A stretch of 64,000 nucleotides of DNA from an uncultured Akkermansia sp. (GTDB lineage: Bacteria; Verrucomicrobiota; Verrucomicrobiia; Verrucomicrobiales; Akkermansiaceae): NCBI GenBank assembly GCA_949296365.1, contig CASFPZ010000005.1, positions 1 through 64,000 on the forward strand. The letters run 5' to 3'. Within the stretch, counting starts at the first letter, position 1. The number at the start of each line of letters is the position of its first letter. The notes beneath the pieces are model-generated. The model was not told the origin of the DNA. It did no database searches and saw only the letters and a program-made list of their open reading frames with translations. Shown here piece by piece: positions 1 to 8,706 of this stretch. The position numbers were made by a program, and so were the translations under genes.

Positions 1-36
1 GATGATGACGATGATGACGATGATGACGATGATTGA
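1..36 (+). CDS. possible C-terminal end of an upstream protein with a poly-Asp tail (partial)
   Basis: Read in frame 1, the first 33 bases encode eleven Asp codons followed by TGA at 34-36. An acidic poly-Asp C-terminus ending where the repeat changes from 9-bp (frame-preserving) to 10-bp units is a natural reading, but only the tail is visible. The other plus frames give a Met/Thr repeat or immediate stops. Whether this is coding can only be settled with the sequence to the left. Confidence 0.3.
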   Translation, partial: DDDDDDDDDDD

Positions 37-130
37 CGATGATTGACGATGATTGACGATGATTGACGATGATTGACGACGATTGACGACGATTGACGAC
101 GATTGACGACGATTGACGACGATTGACGAT
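1..130. repeat. 9-bp to 10-bp tandem repeat
   Basis: Three 9-bp units GATGATGAC (1-27) are followed by ten 10-bp units of the form GATTGACGAY (31-130), early ones ending in T and later ones in C. The change from 9 to 10 bp is an extra T in each unit. The plus strand of the 10-bp part has TGA stops in all frames, so it is not coding there. On the minus strand the 30-bp superperiod stays open in every frame, but no start or wider ORF supports a protein. The array begins at or before the window edge. Confidence 0.95.
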
Positions 131-291
131 TTCTTATCTGTCCATATATTATTCTGTGAACTCAACTGAGTGGGAACATTGGAAACACTTGAATTAGGCT
201 ATTGTTGAAAGGTCAAGTGTGACATGAAAAACAACTACTCAACATAGGGAGATGTTGAGATAATTGGAGAAAACAGAAAAACATAGAATTA

Positions 292-1065
292 ATGAACATT
301 AATTGGAATGCAGAGGGATACAGCAGCAATTTTTTCTTTGTGCATCAATATGGAGAGAAAGTCCTAGAACTTTTAGAAATAGAACCAGGAAGTTCAGTGA
401 TTGATTTAGGTTGTGGCAATGGTGCATTGACGCAACAAATTGCGTCAATGGGGGCCAATGTAATTGGCATTGATGCCTCGGAAGAGATGTTGTCTGTTGC
501 GCGGGCACATTATCCGAATTTGCCATTTGTACAGGCAGATGCATTGGAGTTTTCGGTAGCTCATCCCGTAGAGGCTATTTTTTCCAATGCAGTATTTCAC
601 TGGATTGATCGAGACAAGCAACAGACTTTGTTACAAAATATCAATCGCGCTTTGAAACTACATGGGCAATTGGTGTGTGAATTTGGTGGCAAGGGATGTG
701 GGGCTCAAGTACACAATGCTCTGCGTCGTAGTTTTGAATGCCGAGGGAAACAGTATATGATGCCTTTTTATTTTCCCAGCATTGGGGAATATACGCCGAT
801 GGTAGAACGTGCGGGGTTGAAAGTTGTTTTTGCTACGTTATTTGATCGGCTGACTCGTTGTGTTAACGGGATGAACGGATTGAGAGATTGGATCAATATG
901 TTTGTCAAAGTCCCGTTTTATGGAATCGATGAAAAGACCAAAGAAGAGATTTTGGACGAAACTGAACATGCTTTGTCAGGCACCTTATTACATGATGGAG
1001 AGTGGTATATTGATTATGTGAGGATAAGACTTAAAGCAGTCAAGGAACAGGACGTTGAAAACTAG
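292..1065 (+). CDS. class I SAM-dependent methyltransferase, trans-aconitate methyltransferase-like
   Basis: A 257-residue soluble protein with the Rossmann-type SAM-binding fold. Motif I is VIDLGCGNGALT (about residues 36-47), followed by the acidic ribose-binding residue in IGIDASEEML, then QADALEF and the post-motif FSNAVFHWIDRD. The last pattern and the overall length resemble trans-2-aconitate methyltransferase (Tam) and related small-molecule methyltransferases. That is family knowledge; the substrate cannot be read from the sequence. The ATG at 292 is the first start in frame. The gene stands alone, convergent with the metal efflux operon that ends 84 bp downstream. The region between the repeat array and the gene (131-291) holds no other recognisable feature. 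Confidence 0.8.
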   Translation: MNINWNAEGYSSNFFFVHQYGEKVLELLEIEPGSSVIDLGCGNGALTQQIASMGANVIGIDASEEMLSVARAHYPNLPFVQADALEFSVAHPVEAIFSNAVFHWIDRDKQQTLLQNINRALKLHGQLVCEFGGKGCGAQVHNALRRSFECRGKQYMMPFYFPSIGEYTPMVERAGLKVVFATLFDRLTRCVNGMNGLRDWINMFVKVPFYGIDEKTKEEILDETEHALSGTLLHDGEWYIDYVRIRLKAVKEQDVEN

Positions 1066-1079
1066 CTTGAACCGACCAA

Positions 1080-1118
1080 TAAAAAAGGCTGCTCGCCTGT
1101 GAAGGAAATGAGCAGCCT
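1080..1118 (-). terminator. intrinsic terminator of the metal efflux operon
   Basis: A perfect 9-bp stem, AGGCTGCTC (1086-1094) with GAGCAGCCT (1110-1118), is followed on the minus strand by a run of T (plus-strand A run 1081-1086). It lies 31 bp beyond the stop codon of the RND gene. The other direction has no T run, so it serves mainly the minus strand. Confidence 0.85.
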
Positions 1119-1148
1119 GAAAAAGAGGGTAGGATCCTTTTTCTTAGG

Positions 1149-4100
1149 TTATTTTTGATTGAGGATTTGGCGTCTCTTCTGGATCCAGCCAGAGAATATT
1201 TTGGAAGCAGCTGGGATGATAACAAGGTTGAGAATAGTTGCCGAAAACAGACCACCAAATTGCACGATAGCTAACGGCCCCAGCAATTCACCGCCTGGCT
1301 CATCAATTGCCCAAATGAGAGGGAGTAGTCCTAAGATTGTTGTCAACGAGGTCATGATGATGGGAACGACACGTTCCAAAGAGCCTTGAATGATAGCTTC
1401 TTCTGGCGGTATACCTTGGTGTTCAAGATCTCGATAGCGATTAAGAAGAATCAATCCGCTACGGATAGCAAAGCCAATGACCGTCACGAATCCGACGATG
1501 GATGCTACGGAGACAATAGGAGGGATGTAATGCCCAGATAAGAAACTTGATAAAGTCCCTGGAGAGGCTAAGAAGATAGCTACAATGCCGCCAACAAGGC
1601 AAAGAGGGATATTGACGAGGGTGATCATAGCTCGACGGACGCTTCCCAATGCAGTGGCGAGGAGGAGTACGATGAGTACAGCAATGACGGCGCCGAGCGT
1701 GTAGAGACGCTGGCCAGCAGATTCTCGGGCCTTGATTGTGCCGGCATAATCGACAGTACATCCCATGGCATTCATGACAGGATCCAGCTTCTCTCGGCAA
1801 GCTTGAGCCAAATCACCTAAGTTGGAGTCTGGCGATGGATTACAGGAAATCATGGCTTTGCGCATCGTGTTATCGCGTAGGATGAGGTTAGATACTTCTT
1901 CACGGTAAACGTGGGCAACGTCATCGAGTCGAACGGTGCGATTATCTTGAGTGATCAGTTCCAGGTTTCTCACATCTTCGATGTCAGAGCGGTAGGCGGG
2001 ATCGATTCTTAAGACAACGTTCCAGTGATCCTGGTTTTTGATGACTTCGCCGAGTTTTTGGCCATTCATAGCAGTGGAAACCTGGTCAGCTGCATTGGCG
2101 ATGGTAAGTCCATATGCAGCCAAGGCTTCCTGGTTATATTGGATCCTAATTGTATCGACCATAATTTCGCGGTTAGCTCGCGCATCGGCGACTTCTGGGA
2201 GAGAATCAAGGATTTCCTTGGCCTTTTTAGCGGCGAGTCGGAGTTGGGACAATTCGGAACCGTAAATATTGATAGCGATTTCTGAGTTGGACCCTGACAG
2301 TGACGAACTGATTCGGTGGGCGAGCGGAAATCCGATCATGTTGTTGGTACCTGGGATGTCGCTGATTGTGTCTCGGATTTTTTGTTTAAGGACCTTTTGA
2401 TCTTGAGCTAGGTCGACGCGAACTAACAATTCAGAGACACTGACTGGTTCGGCGTGTTCATCGTTTTCGGCGCGGCCAGCACGTTGAGCCACAGATAGAA
2501 TGCCTGGAATTTTTTCCAGTTTTTTCATGACTTCTCTCGAGATACGCTTCGTTTCGTCGAGAGAAGTTCCTGGTACTGTATTGATGAATACTGTGTAACA
2601 ATCTTCATTGAATGGAGGTAGGAAACTAGTACCGTAGGTTGAGGCTAACCAGAGAGAAAGTCCTGTAATAACCAGCAATACACAGCAGACTGTTTTAGAG
2701 AAACGGAGACAGTAGCGTAACACTGGTGTGTAGATTTGTTTAATGAACTTAGTACTTAAGGAATCACCAGTTTTTTGCGATTCGAGATTTTTGCTCTTTT
2801 TAAAGAACATGAAACATAGAACTGGGATAATAGTGATAGAAACCAAGAGAGAAGCAGTCAGTGCTAGCATGTAAGAAATTCCCAAAGGTCTAAAAAATTG
2901 ACCTTCGATACCAGACAAGAATAAAACAGGAACAAAAACCAAAAGGATAATGACTGACGAAAAGGTGATGGAACCAATGATTTCTCCTTTAGCTGCCATT
3001 AAGACCTCGTACTTGCTGCGTCGTTGATCTTCGGGAAGAGCAACATTTTGGTTCAAATGCCTCCAGGCGATTTCAACAAAGATGATAGCATTATCTACGA
3101 CATCGCCAACGGCTACAGCGAGTCCTCCCAAGGTCATGATGTTGATAGCTAGATCAAATGTTGGAAAGAAAATGAGCCCCAACAAAACGGACATTGGCAT
3201 AGAAACAAGTGTGATCAGTGCTGTACGTAAATTGAGCAGAGTTAACAAAATGACCAACATTACGACAATACCGGCAACAATCAGAGTTTCGAGACCGTTA
3301 TCGAGTGAGAGTTCGATGAAGTCAGACTGCCGATAAGCTTCAGTATGGAGTTTCATACCTTTTGGTAATTGGCTTTTGGCAAATTCGTCGACGGCTTGCT
3401 GTACGGCGTGGCTCAACGCGAGAGTGTTGGCGCCAGGAACTTTTTGGATGGATAACAGAACGGCATCTTGCCCCATGAATCCTGCGTCGCCTCGTCGAGG
3501 CGCTCCGTCGATTTTTATCTCAGCAACATCCTCTAAACGAAGGACACCTGAAGGGTGGCTGGAGACTAAGGCTCGGTTAAGTTGTTCGAGGTTATTAAAG
3601 CGTGATTCCTGTTGGATGGGCAGTTCTTGTCCTGCGACATCTTCTAGGTATCCTGCTGGGATAGTGGATTGAGCTTCTGTGATAGCTGTTTTGATGTCTT
3701 CCAGAGTTAAACCTGCTTGTTTGAGACGATTCGGATGATAAATGACCTGATATTCAGGTAGACGCCCGCCGAGTACGGTGATTTGACCGATCCCTGGTAT
3801 GGCCATGAGTCGTGTACGTAGCTTGTATTCAGCGAGTTGTCGCATATCTAGCGGGTTTGTATGTTCATCGCCAGTCAGAGCGATAAGCATAATTTCGCCG
3901 GTTACCGAGACAATGGGAGCAAGTTCAGGACTGTATTCTGCGGGGAGAGTTTCTCGAACAGCAGAAAGACGTTCTGAGACGATTTGGCGAGCACGATAGA
4001 TATCGACATCCCAATCAAAATCGACCCATACAAACGATAGCCCAGGACTTGATGAAGAACGGACTTCTTTGACTCCTGCGGTACCATTCATGGCGGATTC

Positions 4101-4304
4101 AATGGGAATGGTAACGTATTGTTCCACTTCTTCGGGGGTTAATCCTGAGGCTTCTGTCTGGATTGTTACGCGTGGGATTCGGAGTTCGGGGAAGACATCT
4201 ACAGGGATATTTTTCCCCATGATGATGCCGATAATGGCTAGAACGATTGTTAGCAGGATGACGGTGATCCTGTTATTGAGGCAGAACGAAACGAGGAAAT
4301 TCAT
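1149..4304 (-). CDS. CusA/CzcA-type RND heavy-metal efflux permease
   Basis: Inner-membrane RND proton antiporter of 1051 residues, the usual length for the heavy-metal (HME) branch. The N-terminus has the first transmembrane helix followed by IPVDVFPELRIPRVTIQTEA, typical of CusA/CzcA. TM4 carries LGGLAVAVGDVVDNAIIF, closer to the GAMVD form of CusA than to the DFG form of divalent-metal CzcA proteins; its Asp residues are the expected proton relay. Two large periplasmic loops and a second TM block complete the family layout. It is the last gene of a three-gene minus-strand operon with an adaptor (31 bp upstream) and an outer-membrane factor, so a tripartite pump is very likely. Metal specificity (Cu/Ag versus Zn/Co/Cd) is inference; the His-rich adaptor supports metal. 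Confidence 0.88.
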   Translation of the reverse strand: MNFLVSFCLNNRITVILLTIVLAIIGIIMGKNIPVDVFPELRIPRVTIQTEASGLTPEEVEQYVTIPIESAMNGTAGVKEVRSSSSPGLSFVWVDFDWDVDIYRARQIVSERLSAVRETLPAEYSPELAPIVSVTGEIMLIALTGDEHTNPLDMRQLAEYKLRTRLMAIPGIGQITVLGGRLPEYQVIYHPNRLKQAGLTLEDIKTAITEAQSTIPAGYLEDVAGQELPIQQESRFNNLEQLNRALVSSHPSGVLRLEDVAEIKIDGAPRRGDAGFMGQDAVLLSIQKVPGANTLALSHAVQQAVDEFAKSQLPKGMKLHTEAYRQSDFIELSLDNGLETLIVAGIVVMLVILLTLLNLRTALITLVSMPMSVLLGLIFFPTFDLAINIMTLGGLAVAVGDVVDNAIIFVEIAWRHLNQNVALPEDQRRSKYEVLMAAKGEIIGSITFSSVIILLVFVPVLFLSGIEGQFFRPLGISYMLALTASLLVSITIIPVLCFMFFKKSKNLESQKTGDSLSTKFIKQIYTPVLRYCLRFSKTVCCVLLVITGLSLWLASTYGTSFLPPFNEDCYTVFINTVPGTSLDETKRISREVMKKLEKIPGILSVAQRAGRAENDEHAEPVSVSELLVRVDLAQDQKVLKQKIRDTISDIPGTNNMIGFPLAHRISSSLSGSNSEIAINIYGSELSQLRLAAKKAKEILDSLPEVADARANREIMVDTIRIQYNQEALAAYGLTIANAADQVSTAMNGQKLGEVIKNQDHWNVVLRIDPAYRSDIEDVRNLELITQDNRTVRLDDVAHVYREEVSNLILRDNTMRKAMISCNPSPDSNLGDLAQACREKLDPVMNAMGCTVDYAGTIKARESAGQRLYTLGAVIAVLIVLLLATALGSVRRAMITLVNIPLCLVGGIVAIFLASPGTLSSFLSGHYIPPIVSVASIVGFVTVIGFAIRSGLILLNRYRDLEHQGIPPEEAIIQGSLERVVPIIMTSLTTILGLLPLIWAIDEPGGELLGPLAIVQFGGLFSATILNLVIIPAASKIFSGWIQKRRQILNQK

Positions 4305-4334
4305 ATGAGTTCAATGAAAGTTTATGAACAAATC

Positions 4335-5588
4335 TCAATGGTCTTCAGCTTCATGGAAAACGCCATCGGCGTGGAAGTGTCCGGCTTTGCGTTTATCGGC
4401 GTCGCTGCCATCAGACGGCAATAGGTATTTCAGTTCGTATCCTCCCTTGGTGACGATAGTTTGCCCAGGGATGAGGCCTAATACTGGTGTTTTGCCCATT
4501 CTGGCGGGTTTGATTTGTACTTTTTTGGCAGCGAAGGAATGATCGTTCACTTGTACGAAGACGACATTTTCAATACCGACGCGGATGACGGCGCTGTTAG
4601 GAATAGGGATGTATTTGTCATTACGTTCTAACCCGGCATAGAGATCGAGCCTCGCTAATTGTCCTGCATAGGCGGTTGTGGGAAGGTTGGGCGAGGTAAA
4701 ATAGATTTTACGCGACTGTGTTGCGGGATCAACTTGATCGTCGACTCTCAATTCTCCGTCTAGGCGGATATTTTCATGTCCATTGTTAACGACGAGTTGT
4801 GCCTTGTTGTAAGCGATGGTATCACCTGCATAGAGTGTAGAGGAGAATTCGAGTGAGTTGTTGCGAGCCATAGCGAGGACTGTGGTTCCTTGTTCTCCCC
4901 ATGCGTTTTGGGACATGTTGATAGATTGAACGATTCCATCGCTTTCGGCTTTGAAGAGCAACTCTGTGTCTTTGAGTTCGCCACCAGCAGTGATAGAGGA
5001 GAGGCGGCGTTTGCTGTTGGCTAAGGTTATAGCTTGGGACTTTAGCTCGGCTTCCTTGAATAAAATTGAGGTGTCGAGCTCGCTGTTTTTATTACCAATA
5101 GCTTGGAGTTGTTGTTGGCGTTGTTTGAGAGTATTTAACTCGACCGTTAATCGATCTAGAGTAGATTGAGCTTCGTTGGCATTGGCCCAAGCATCGACAA
5201 CATCGGGTGACTTCACTGTGTAAAGTAAGTCTCCTTTTTTAACAGATTCAGCTGCTTTGACATGGAAGGTGACCCTACCTGCTGCTGGGAGAATGTAAGT
5301 TAGGGTATGATGGGGTGGAACCGTTAATTGTCCGTAAAGAGTTTTTTCTAAAGTGAAGCCTGATTGAGGAACTTTTTCTAATTGTAACCCAATCGAATTC
5401 AAAATTTCGTGTTCTAATTCGACAAGAGTACCGTCTTTCAACCCCTGATGCGTATTGCTTGTATTGTGTTGTTGTTCTTCAGAGTGGTTGTGATTGTCGG
5501 TAGCTGTGGTTGTAACAAATGGAAAGAATGCCAGAGCAGAAACTACGGCAGTGGACAGAGAAATTAGGGAAAAACGTGAATAAAACAT
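4335..5588 (-). CDS. CusB/CzcB-type periplasmic adaptor (membrane fusion protein)
   Basis: 417 residues, linking the RND permease to the outer-membrane channel. An N-terminal signal or anchor helix (about residues 5-28) is followed by a His-rich stretch, DNHNHSEEQQHNTSNTHQ, and the C-terminus is also His-rich (HFHADGVFHEAEDH). A barrel-sandwich segment (VTFHVKAAESVKKGDLLYTV, about residue 85), a helical hairpin of roughly 80 residues and a second half-motif follow. His clusters at the ends of HlyD-family adaptors are known in metal pumps and suggest metal binding in the periplasm. It lies 13 bp downstream of the outer-membrane factor and 30 bp upstream of the permease. Confidence 0.88.
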   Translation of the reverse strand: MFYSRFSLISLSTAVVSALAFFPFVTTTATDNHNHSEEQQHNTSNTHQGLKDGTLVELEHEILNSIGLQLEKVPQSGFTLEKTLYGQLTVPPHHTLTYILPAAGRVTFHVKAAESVKKGDLLYTVKSPDVVDAWANANEAQSTLDRLTVELNTLKQRQQQLQAIGNKNSELDTSILFKEAELKSQAITLANSKRRLSSITAGGELKDTELLFKAESDGIVQSINMSQNAWGEQGTTVLAMARNNSLEFSSTLYAGDTIAYNKAQLVVNNGHENIRLDGELRVDDQVDPATQSRKIYFTSPNLPTTAYAGQLARLDLYAGLERNDKYIPIPNSAVIRVGIENVVFVQVNDHSFAAKKVQIKPARMGKTPVLGLIPGQTIVTKGGYELKYLLPSDGSDADKRKAGHFHADGVFHEAEDH

Positions 5589-5601
5589 AGTTAACGGGTT
5601 G

Positions 5602-6903
5602 TTATTGAATATTGGTATGAGTGCTCGTCAGGAAACGGAGCTGAGACTGGACGGGAATGAGTGTTTCGAGACGCTCAATCAGATTCATTTGGCTTTCATA
5701 GAGCTGTTGCCGTGCTTCAGCGACCTCCGGCAGGGTGGTTTCCCCGATGCTATACAACTTTTCGATCGTTTCTAGGTTGGTGGAGAATTGAACGAGGCGT
5801 TGTTGTTCTTGCTCGCAGTGATTTTTCAGCATTTGCTGTTGTTGAAAGAGCGTGGAAGCCGTGTGGAGGCGGTTACGCCATAGTAAGATCGTATCCTGCC
5901 GGGCTGTGTCACGAGCCCCCTGTGCTTCAGCGATAGCTTGTCGGTTACGATTCCACAGTGGGATGCTGAAACCGATACTTCCTCCAACTTCTTTTTCTCC
6001 GTCTTCACGATTGAATGTGGGGCCTAACTCAATGTCTGGGAACTGTTTTCTGATTTCCATTTTCAACGTTGATTCTGTTACTCCATATTGTGCTAAGCTT
6101 GCGTGAATAATTGGGGAATCAAGAATTTGCGCAGGGGTAGGCTGAAGCAAAGTTACTGGAATAGAAAGAGTTGATGATTTGCTTTCCAAACGGAACAATG
6201 GGACGACATGGGGGTGGAGTCCTAATAGTTTGGCAATTTCCTGGCGGAGGGACTGTTCGTTTTCCTGGGCATCTTGCAAGTCTCGTTTTGCATCGTGAAG
6301 ACGTTGTGCTGCAAGTTGATACGTTGCGAATTCGGCTTCTCCTAATTTAACAAGCTTTTCGATAGAGGCGTTTTCTAGAGCCATTTCATCTAGACGCCGT
6401 TGGATGAGCGATCGACGTATTTGGGCTATGTTAAGTTTGTGCCAGTTTTCTTCAAGTGAAGTCAAGAAGTCCAATTCTGTTTGTCGGAGTGTCCAGTAAT
6501 CGGCTTCTGAATATTGTTCGGCAACTTGACGAGTAAGAGCTGGGATACCAGTTAATGGAATCGTCAATCCTAGGTCACCTGTCATGTTAGGATCTTTGGG
6601 ATTTCCGTGAAGGACTCGAGCTATTTCCCAGGAAATGCTGGGGTCTTCCCACCAACCGGATTGTCGGGCGACTTCTTGACTACTGAGGTGTTTGAGACGA
6701 GCTTTGTTAAGATCGGGATTCATAAGAAGTCCAATTTCTCTAGCTTGTTCTAGGGTGATTGGACGTTGACTAAGTTGAGTGGAATGGTGGAGCCATGTTT
6801 GATTGTCTCGTGGAAGATCGATAGGAGAGCTCTCGTAAGTTGTACATGCTCCTACGAATACAGCCAGGGTACAGGAGAGACATAGTGTGGGTGTCAATTT
6901 CAT
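5602..6903 (-). CDS. TolC/CusC-family outer-membrane efflux lipoprotein
   Basis: 433 residues, first gene of the pump operon. The signal peptide ends in a lipobox V-G-A-C with the lipidated Cys at residue 20, as in CusC- and OprM-type factors. The rest is long amphipathic helices with the internal duplication of the OEP family (two parallel halves; the second contains IGFSIPLWNRNRQAIAEAQG, a conserved OEP signature). It would form the trimeric outer-membrane duct for the adaptor and permease encoded downstream. The 305 bp upstream (6904-7208) carry the terminator of the preceding small gene and presumably the operon promoter, but I see no convincing -10/-35 pair. Confidence 0.87.
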   Translation of the reverse strand: MKLTPTLCLSCTLAVFVGACTTYESSPIDLPRDNQTWLHHSTQLSQRPITLEQAREIGLLMNPDLNKARLKHLSSQEVARQSGWWEDPSISWEIARVLHGNPKDPNMTGDLGLTIPLTGIPALTRQVAEQYSEADYWTLRQTELDFLTSLEENWHKLNIAQIRRSLIQRRLDEMALENASIEKLVKLGEAEFATYQLAAQRLHDAKRDLQDAQENEQSLRQEIAKLLGLHPHVVPLFRLESKSSTLSIPVTLLQPTPAQILDSPIIHASLAQYGVTESTLKMEIRKQFPDIELGPTFNREDGEKEVGGSIGFSIPLWNRNRQAIAEAQGARDTARQDTILLWRNRLHTASTLFQQQQMLKNHCEQEQQRLVQFSTNLETIEKLYSIGETTLPEVAEARQQLYESQMNLIERLETLIPVQSQLRFLTSTHTNIQ

Positions 6904-7159
6904 GATAGGGTGAAAATGGAGAAAAGTTACAGTTGAGATCTTACGCTAGATACGCCTTATCTGCATAGTGTTACGGTACCTCATGGATTTTCAAATGATT
7001 TACCTGGTATTGAAGACGCACAGACAAGGGAAAAATTGGTCTTCCCGGGTTCTAGGGGCGAAGTTACAATACTTTGTTAGGAAATACGGTATAATAAATC
7101 CAGAAAGCCTTTAGAATTCAAGTTACACTTCCATGCATCACATTTGACAGATTACATGA

Positions 7160-7208
7160 AAAAAGAACCAAAAGGTTATTGGATACCGACCAATGACGGC
7201 AATAAACC
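7160..7208 (-). terminator. probable intrinsic terminator after the small Cys/His-rich gene
   Basis: On the minus strand GGTTTATTG (7200-7208) pairs with CAATAACC (7174-7181) with one bulge, followed by a T-rich run (plus-strand A-rich 7160-7173). It begins directly at the stop codon of the 7209-7640 gene, which suggests that gene is not co-transcribed at full level with the efflux operon. Confidence 0.5.
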
Positions 7209-7640
7209 TTAAATTAATAAAGGTGGCAAAAAACCTAATCCCCCTACAATAAAAAGAGGTACGAATTGAGTTGATAAAAATTGGGATAGAAGTGAACTAA
7301 AAGGAGAGGGAATGGGAAATGCCCGGAATTCCTCTTCGAAAATGGGGCGTGGGATCTCGGAAACAAGATTGCCAAATGAAAAGGAGGTATAATTTAGATG
7401 AAACTGTACTAGATCGTGTTGGTGATGCATTGTTGCGGTCTTACTAGGTAGAGACCAATTCAGCTTTCCTGATTGAGAACACTGATCTTGCTTACAACAC
7501 GAATCGGCGGATAAGCTTAATGAAAATTCACCATTTACTGCTATTTGAGGACAGTGGCAAATAGACTCGCCTTTAGTCTGCCAAATACTGCTTAGCAGGA
7601 AAACAACGAAAATGACAAGACCTTGGAAAAGACGAAACAT
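7209..7640 (-). CDS. small secreted Cys/His-rich protein upstream of the metal efflux operon
   Basis: 143 residues, not matched to a named family. A clear signal peptide or N-terminal helix covers residues 1-24. The mature part has ICHC (Cys28, Cys30), SCC (Cys48, Cys49) with Cys54, and a HHQHD cluster at residues 72-76; the end is hydrophobic (FVPLFIVGGLGFLPPLL). Five Cys and several His in a short exported protein, encoded just before a metal RND operon on the same strand, suggest a periplasmic metal-binding or sensing partner. That function is inference. A hairpin with a T run lies in its leader and another at its end. Codon structure is plausible but the gene is short, so it could be a weakly conserved hypothetical. 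Confidence 0.55.
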   Translation of the reverse strand: MFRLFQGLVIFVVFLLSSIWQTKGESICHCPQIAVNGEFSLSLSADSCCKQDQCSQSGKLNWSLPSKTATMHHQHDLVQFHLNYTSFSFGNLVSEIPRPIFEEEFRAFPIPSPFSSLLSQFLSTQFVPLFIVGGLGFLPPLLI

Positions 7641-7676
7641 AAAATGCTGAATACTCCCGCAACGATAGTTCCGTTC

Positions 7677-7700
7677 AAAAAAAAGCCATAGAAACTATGG
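7677..7700 (-). terminator. hairpin plus eight-T run in the leader of the small Cys/His-rich gene
   Basis: CCATAG (7686-7691) and CTATGG (7695-7700) form a tight 6-bp hairpin. On the minus strand it is followed by C and eight T residues (plus-strand A run 7677-7684). It sits 36 bp upstream of the start codon of the 7209-7640 gene. It may be a leader attenuator or the terminator of an unseen short transcript. Confidence 0.5.
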
Positions 7701-7734
7701 TATGTCAACATAAAAAATGCTATGATTCTTTTCA

Positions 7735-7762
7735 TTGACAGATGTGCTGCTATCGGTATGCT
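7735..7762 (+). promoter_or_regulatory. candidate sigma70-type promoter for the DUF1232 gene
   Basis: TTGACA (7735-7740) and TATGCT (7757-7762) with a 16-bp spacer, in the divergent gap between the small Cys/His-rich gene and the DUF1232 gene. The implied leader is about 80 nt. Confidence 0.4.
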
Positions 7763-7849
7763 AGCATCAATTGTAGAGAGATAAATTCTCAGGATATCGT
7801 CTAGAAGAATGATCTCGAGCGCACGTATTAATCTAACTAAAATATTCGT

Positions 7850-8098
7850 ATGGAAATCAATAAGAAGAAAGTAGGCATGATCATGCAATTGATCAATTGG
7901 GTCCGCGGGGAGAAAGGGGACTCTATCATAACTTGGAAAAAGATCCTCGTCATCTTGCTTGTTGTAGGATATTGCGTAAGTCCCATCGACATTATTCCGG
8001 ATATTACTCCGTTTCTTGGGGTTGCCGACGATTCTTTGTTGGGGTTGCTCGGCTTGATCCTCGTCTGTTTGCCTCGACGCGATGAATCTGGAGAATAA
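7850..8098 (+). CDS. DUF1232 (YkvA-type) small membrane protein
   Basis: 82 residues. The central stretch WKKILVILLVVGYCVSPIDI continuing into PDITPFLGVADDSLLG is the diagnostic DUF1232 pattern: a membrane helix, S-P-I-D-(I/L)-I-P-D, then a Gly/Asp-rich loop and a second helix. The family is widespread and its biochemical role is unknown. The protein is near the minimum length for the domain and has nothing else. It is convergent with the YcxB-like gene; a short 7-bp inverted repeat lies between them. Confidence 0.75.
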   Translation: MEINKKKVGMIMQLINWVRGEKGDSIITWKKILVILLVVGYCVSPIDIIPDITPFLGVADDSLLGLLGLILVCLPRRDESGE

Positions 8099-8115
8099 CT
8101 TAGGAACAATGTTGT

Positions 8116-8142
8116 GCTGTCGCTGTTAAAACAAACGACAGC
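8116..8142. terminator. weak bidirectional hairpin between convergent genes
   Basis: GCTGTCG (8116-8122) and CGACAGC (8136-8142) form a 7-bp stem in the gap between the plus-strand DUF1232 gene and the minus-strand YcxB-like gene. Neither side has a good T run. Confidence 0.3.
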
Positions 8143-8160
8143 CTGAAATGCTAGGAAACT

Positions 8161-8685
8161 TTATTTGAATTGCCCCCTGACAGGGAGGTTATTTTCTTTA
8201 AAAATTGAGAAGAGCGATCCTTCTTGATTAGGCGGTATGTCTTCTTTTGCGAACCAGAGGACAAGTTGCTGGTCTTTGAGCATGAGGATGTATTGAGCAA
8301 CTAGGCGTACTTCGGTAAAGCGATTGAGCGGGATTTTGACAGCTTGCTGGCCTTCGCAGATGTATTCCATGTGGTCGTTGTGGAAACGATAGATTTTTTT
8401 CTGATTATAAGACGGCAGTTTTTTTTGAGCGCCGAGAGCGACCGAAGCTAAAAAAGGTACGAAGAAAAATGCGGTTAAAAAAGAAATGATAGCACCGGCG
8501 AGGGCCAACCAGGTGTAAAATGGTAATTCTGGCTGCATGAAACAATAGATAGACATGATAGAAAAAGCGAGCCCTAGAATGATGTCGAGGGGCAATTTCC
8601 ATTTAGGACGGGCAGCCTTGAACCATTCGATGAGGATCTTTTTAGTAGCCTCATCGGTCGATGGAGTTTTGACGATTTCAATCAT
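8161..8685 (-). CDS. YcxB-like membrane protein of unknown function
   Basis: 174 residues. Two adjacent membrane helices (about residues 33-55 and 58-85) are followed by a soluble C-terminal beta-rich part with YRFHNDHMEYICEGQQAVKI and LNRFTEVRLVAQYILMLKD. This is the arrangement of YcxB-like C-terminal domain proteins: two helices, then a strand-rich PH-like domain with 'shape ... yiy' segments. Function is not known for the family. It lies 21 bp downstream of polA on the same strand and may be co-transcribed with it. The call is by pattern only. Confidence 0.55.
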   Translation of the reverse strand: MIEIVKTPSTDEATKKILIEWFKAARPKWKLPLDIILGLAFSIMSIYCFMQPELPFYTWLALAGAIISFLTAFFFVPFLASVALGAQKKLPSYNQKKIYRFHNDHMEYICEGQQAVKIPLNRFTEVRLVAQYILMLKDQQLVLWFAKEDIPPNQEGSLFSIFKENNLPVRGQFK

Positions 8686-8706
8686 AAGCGAGATATAAAG
8701 TAAAAA

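Noticed and set aside
1-130. CRISPR array
   Set aside because: The units are contiguous 9-10 bp repeats without spacers.
1149-4304. Drug-type (HAE1) pump
   Set aside because: The N-terminal loop and TM4 pattern match CusA/CzcA, and the adaptor is His-rich at both ends.
7156-7212. Plus-strand mini-ORF of 18 codons (MKKEPKGYWIPTNDGNKP)
   Set aside because: It lies within the minus-strand terminator region and has no ribosome site.
7592-7888. Minus-strand ORF of 98 codons before the Cys/His-rich gene
   Set aside because: It overlaps that gene and the leader hairpin with a T run, and the product has no recognisable features.
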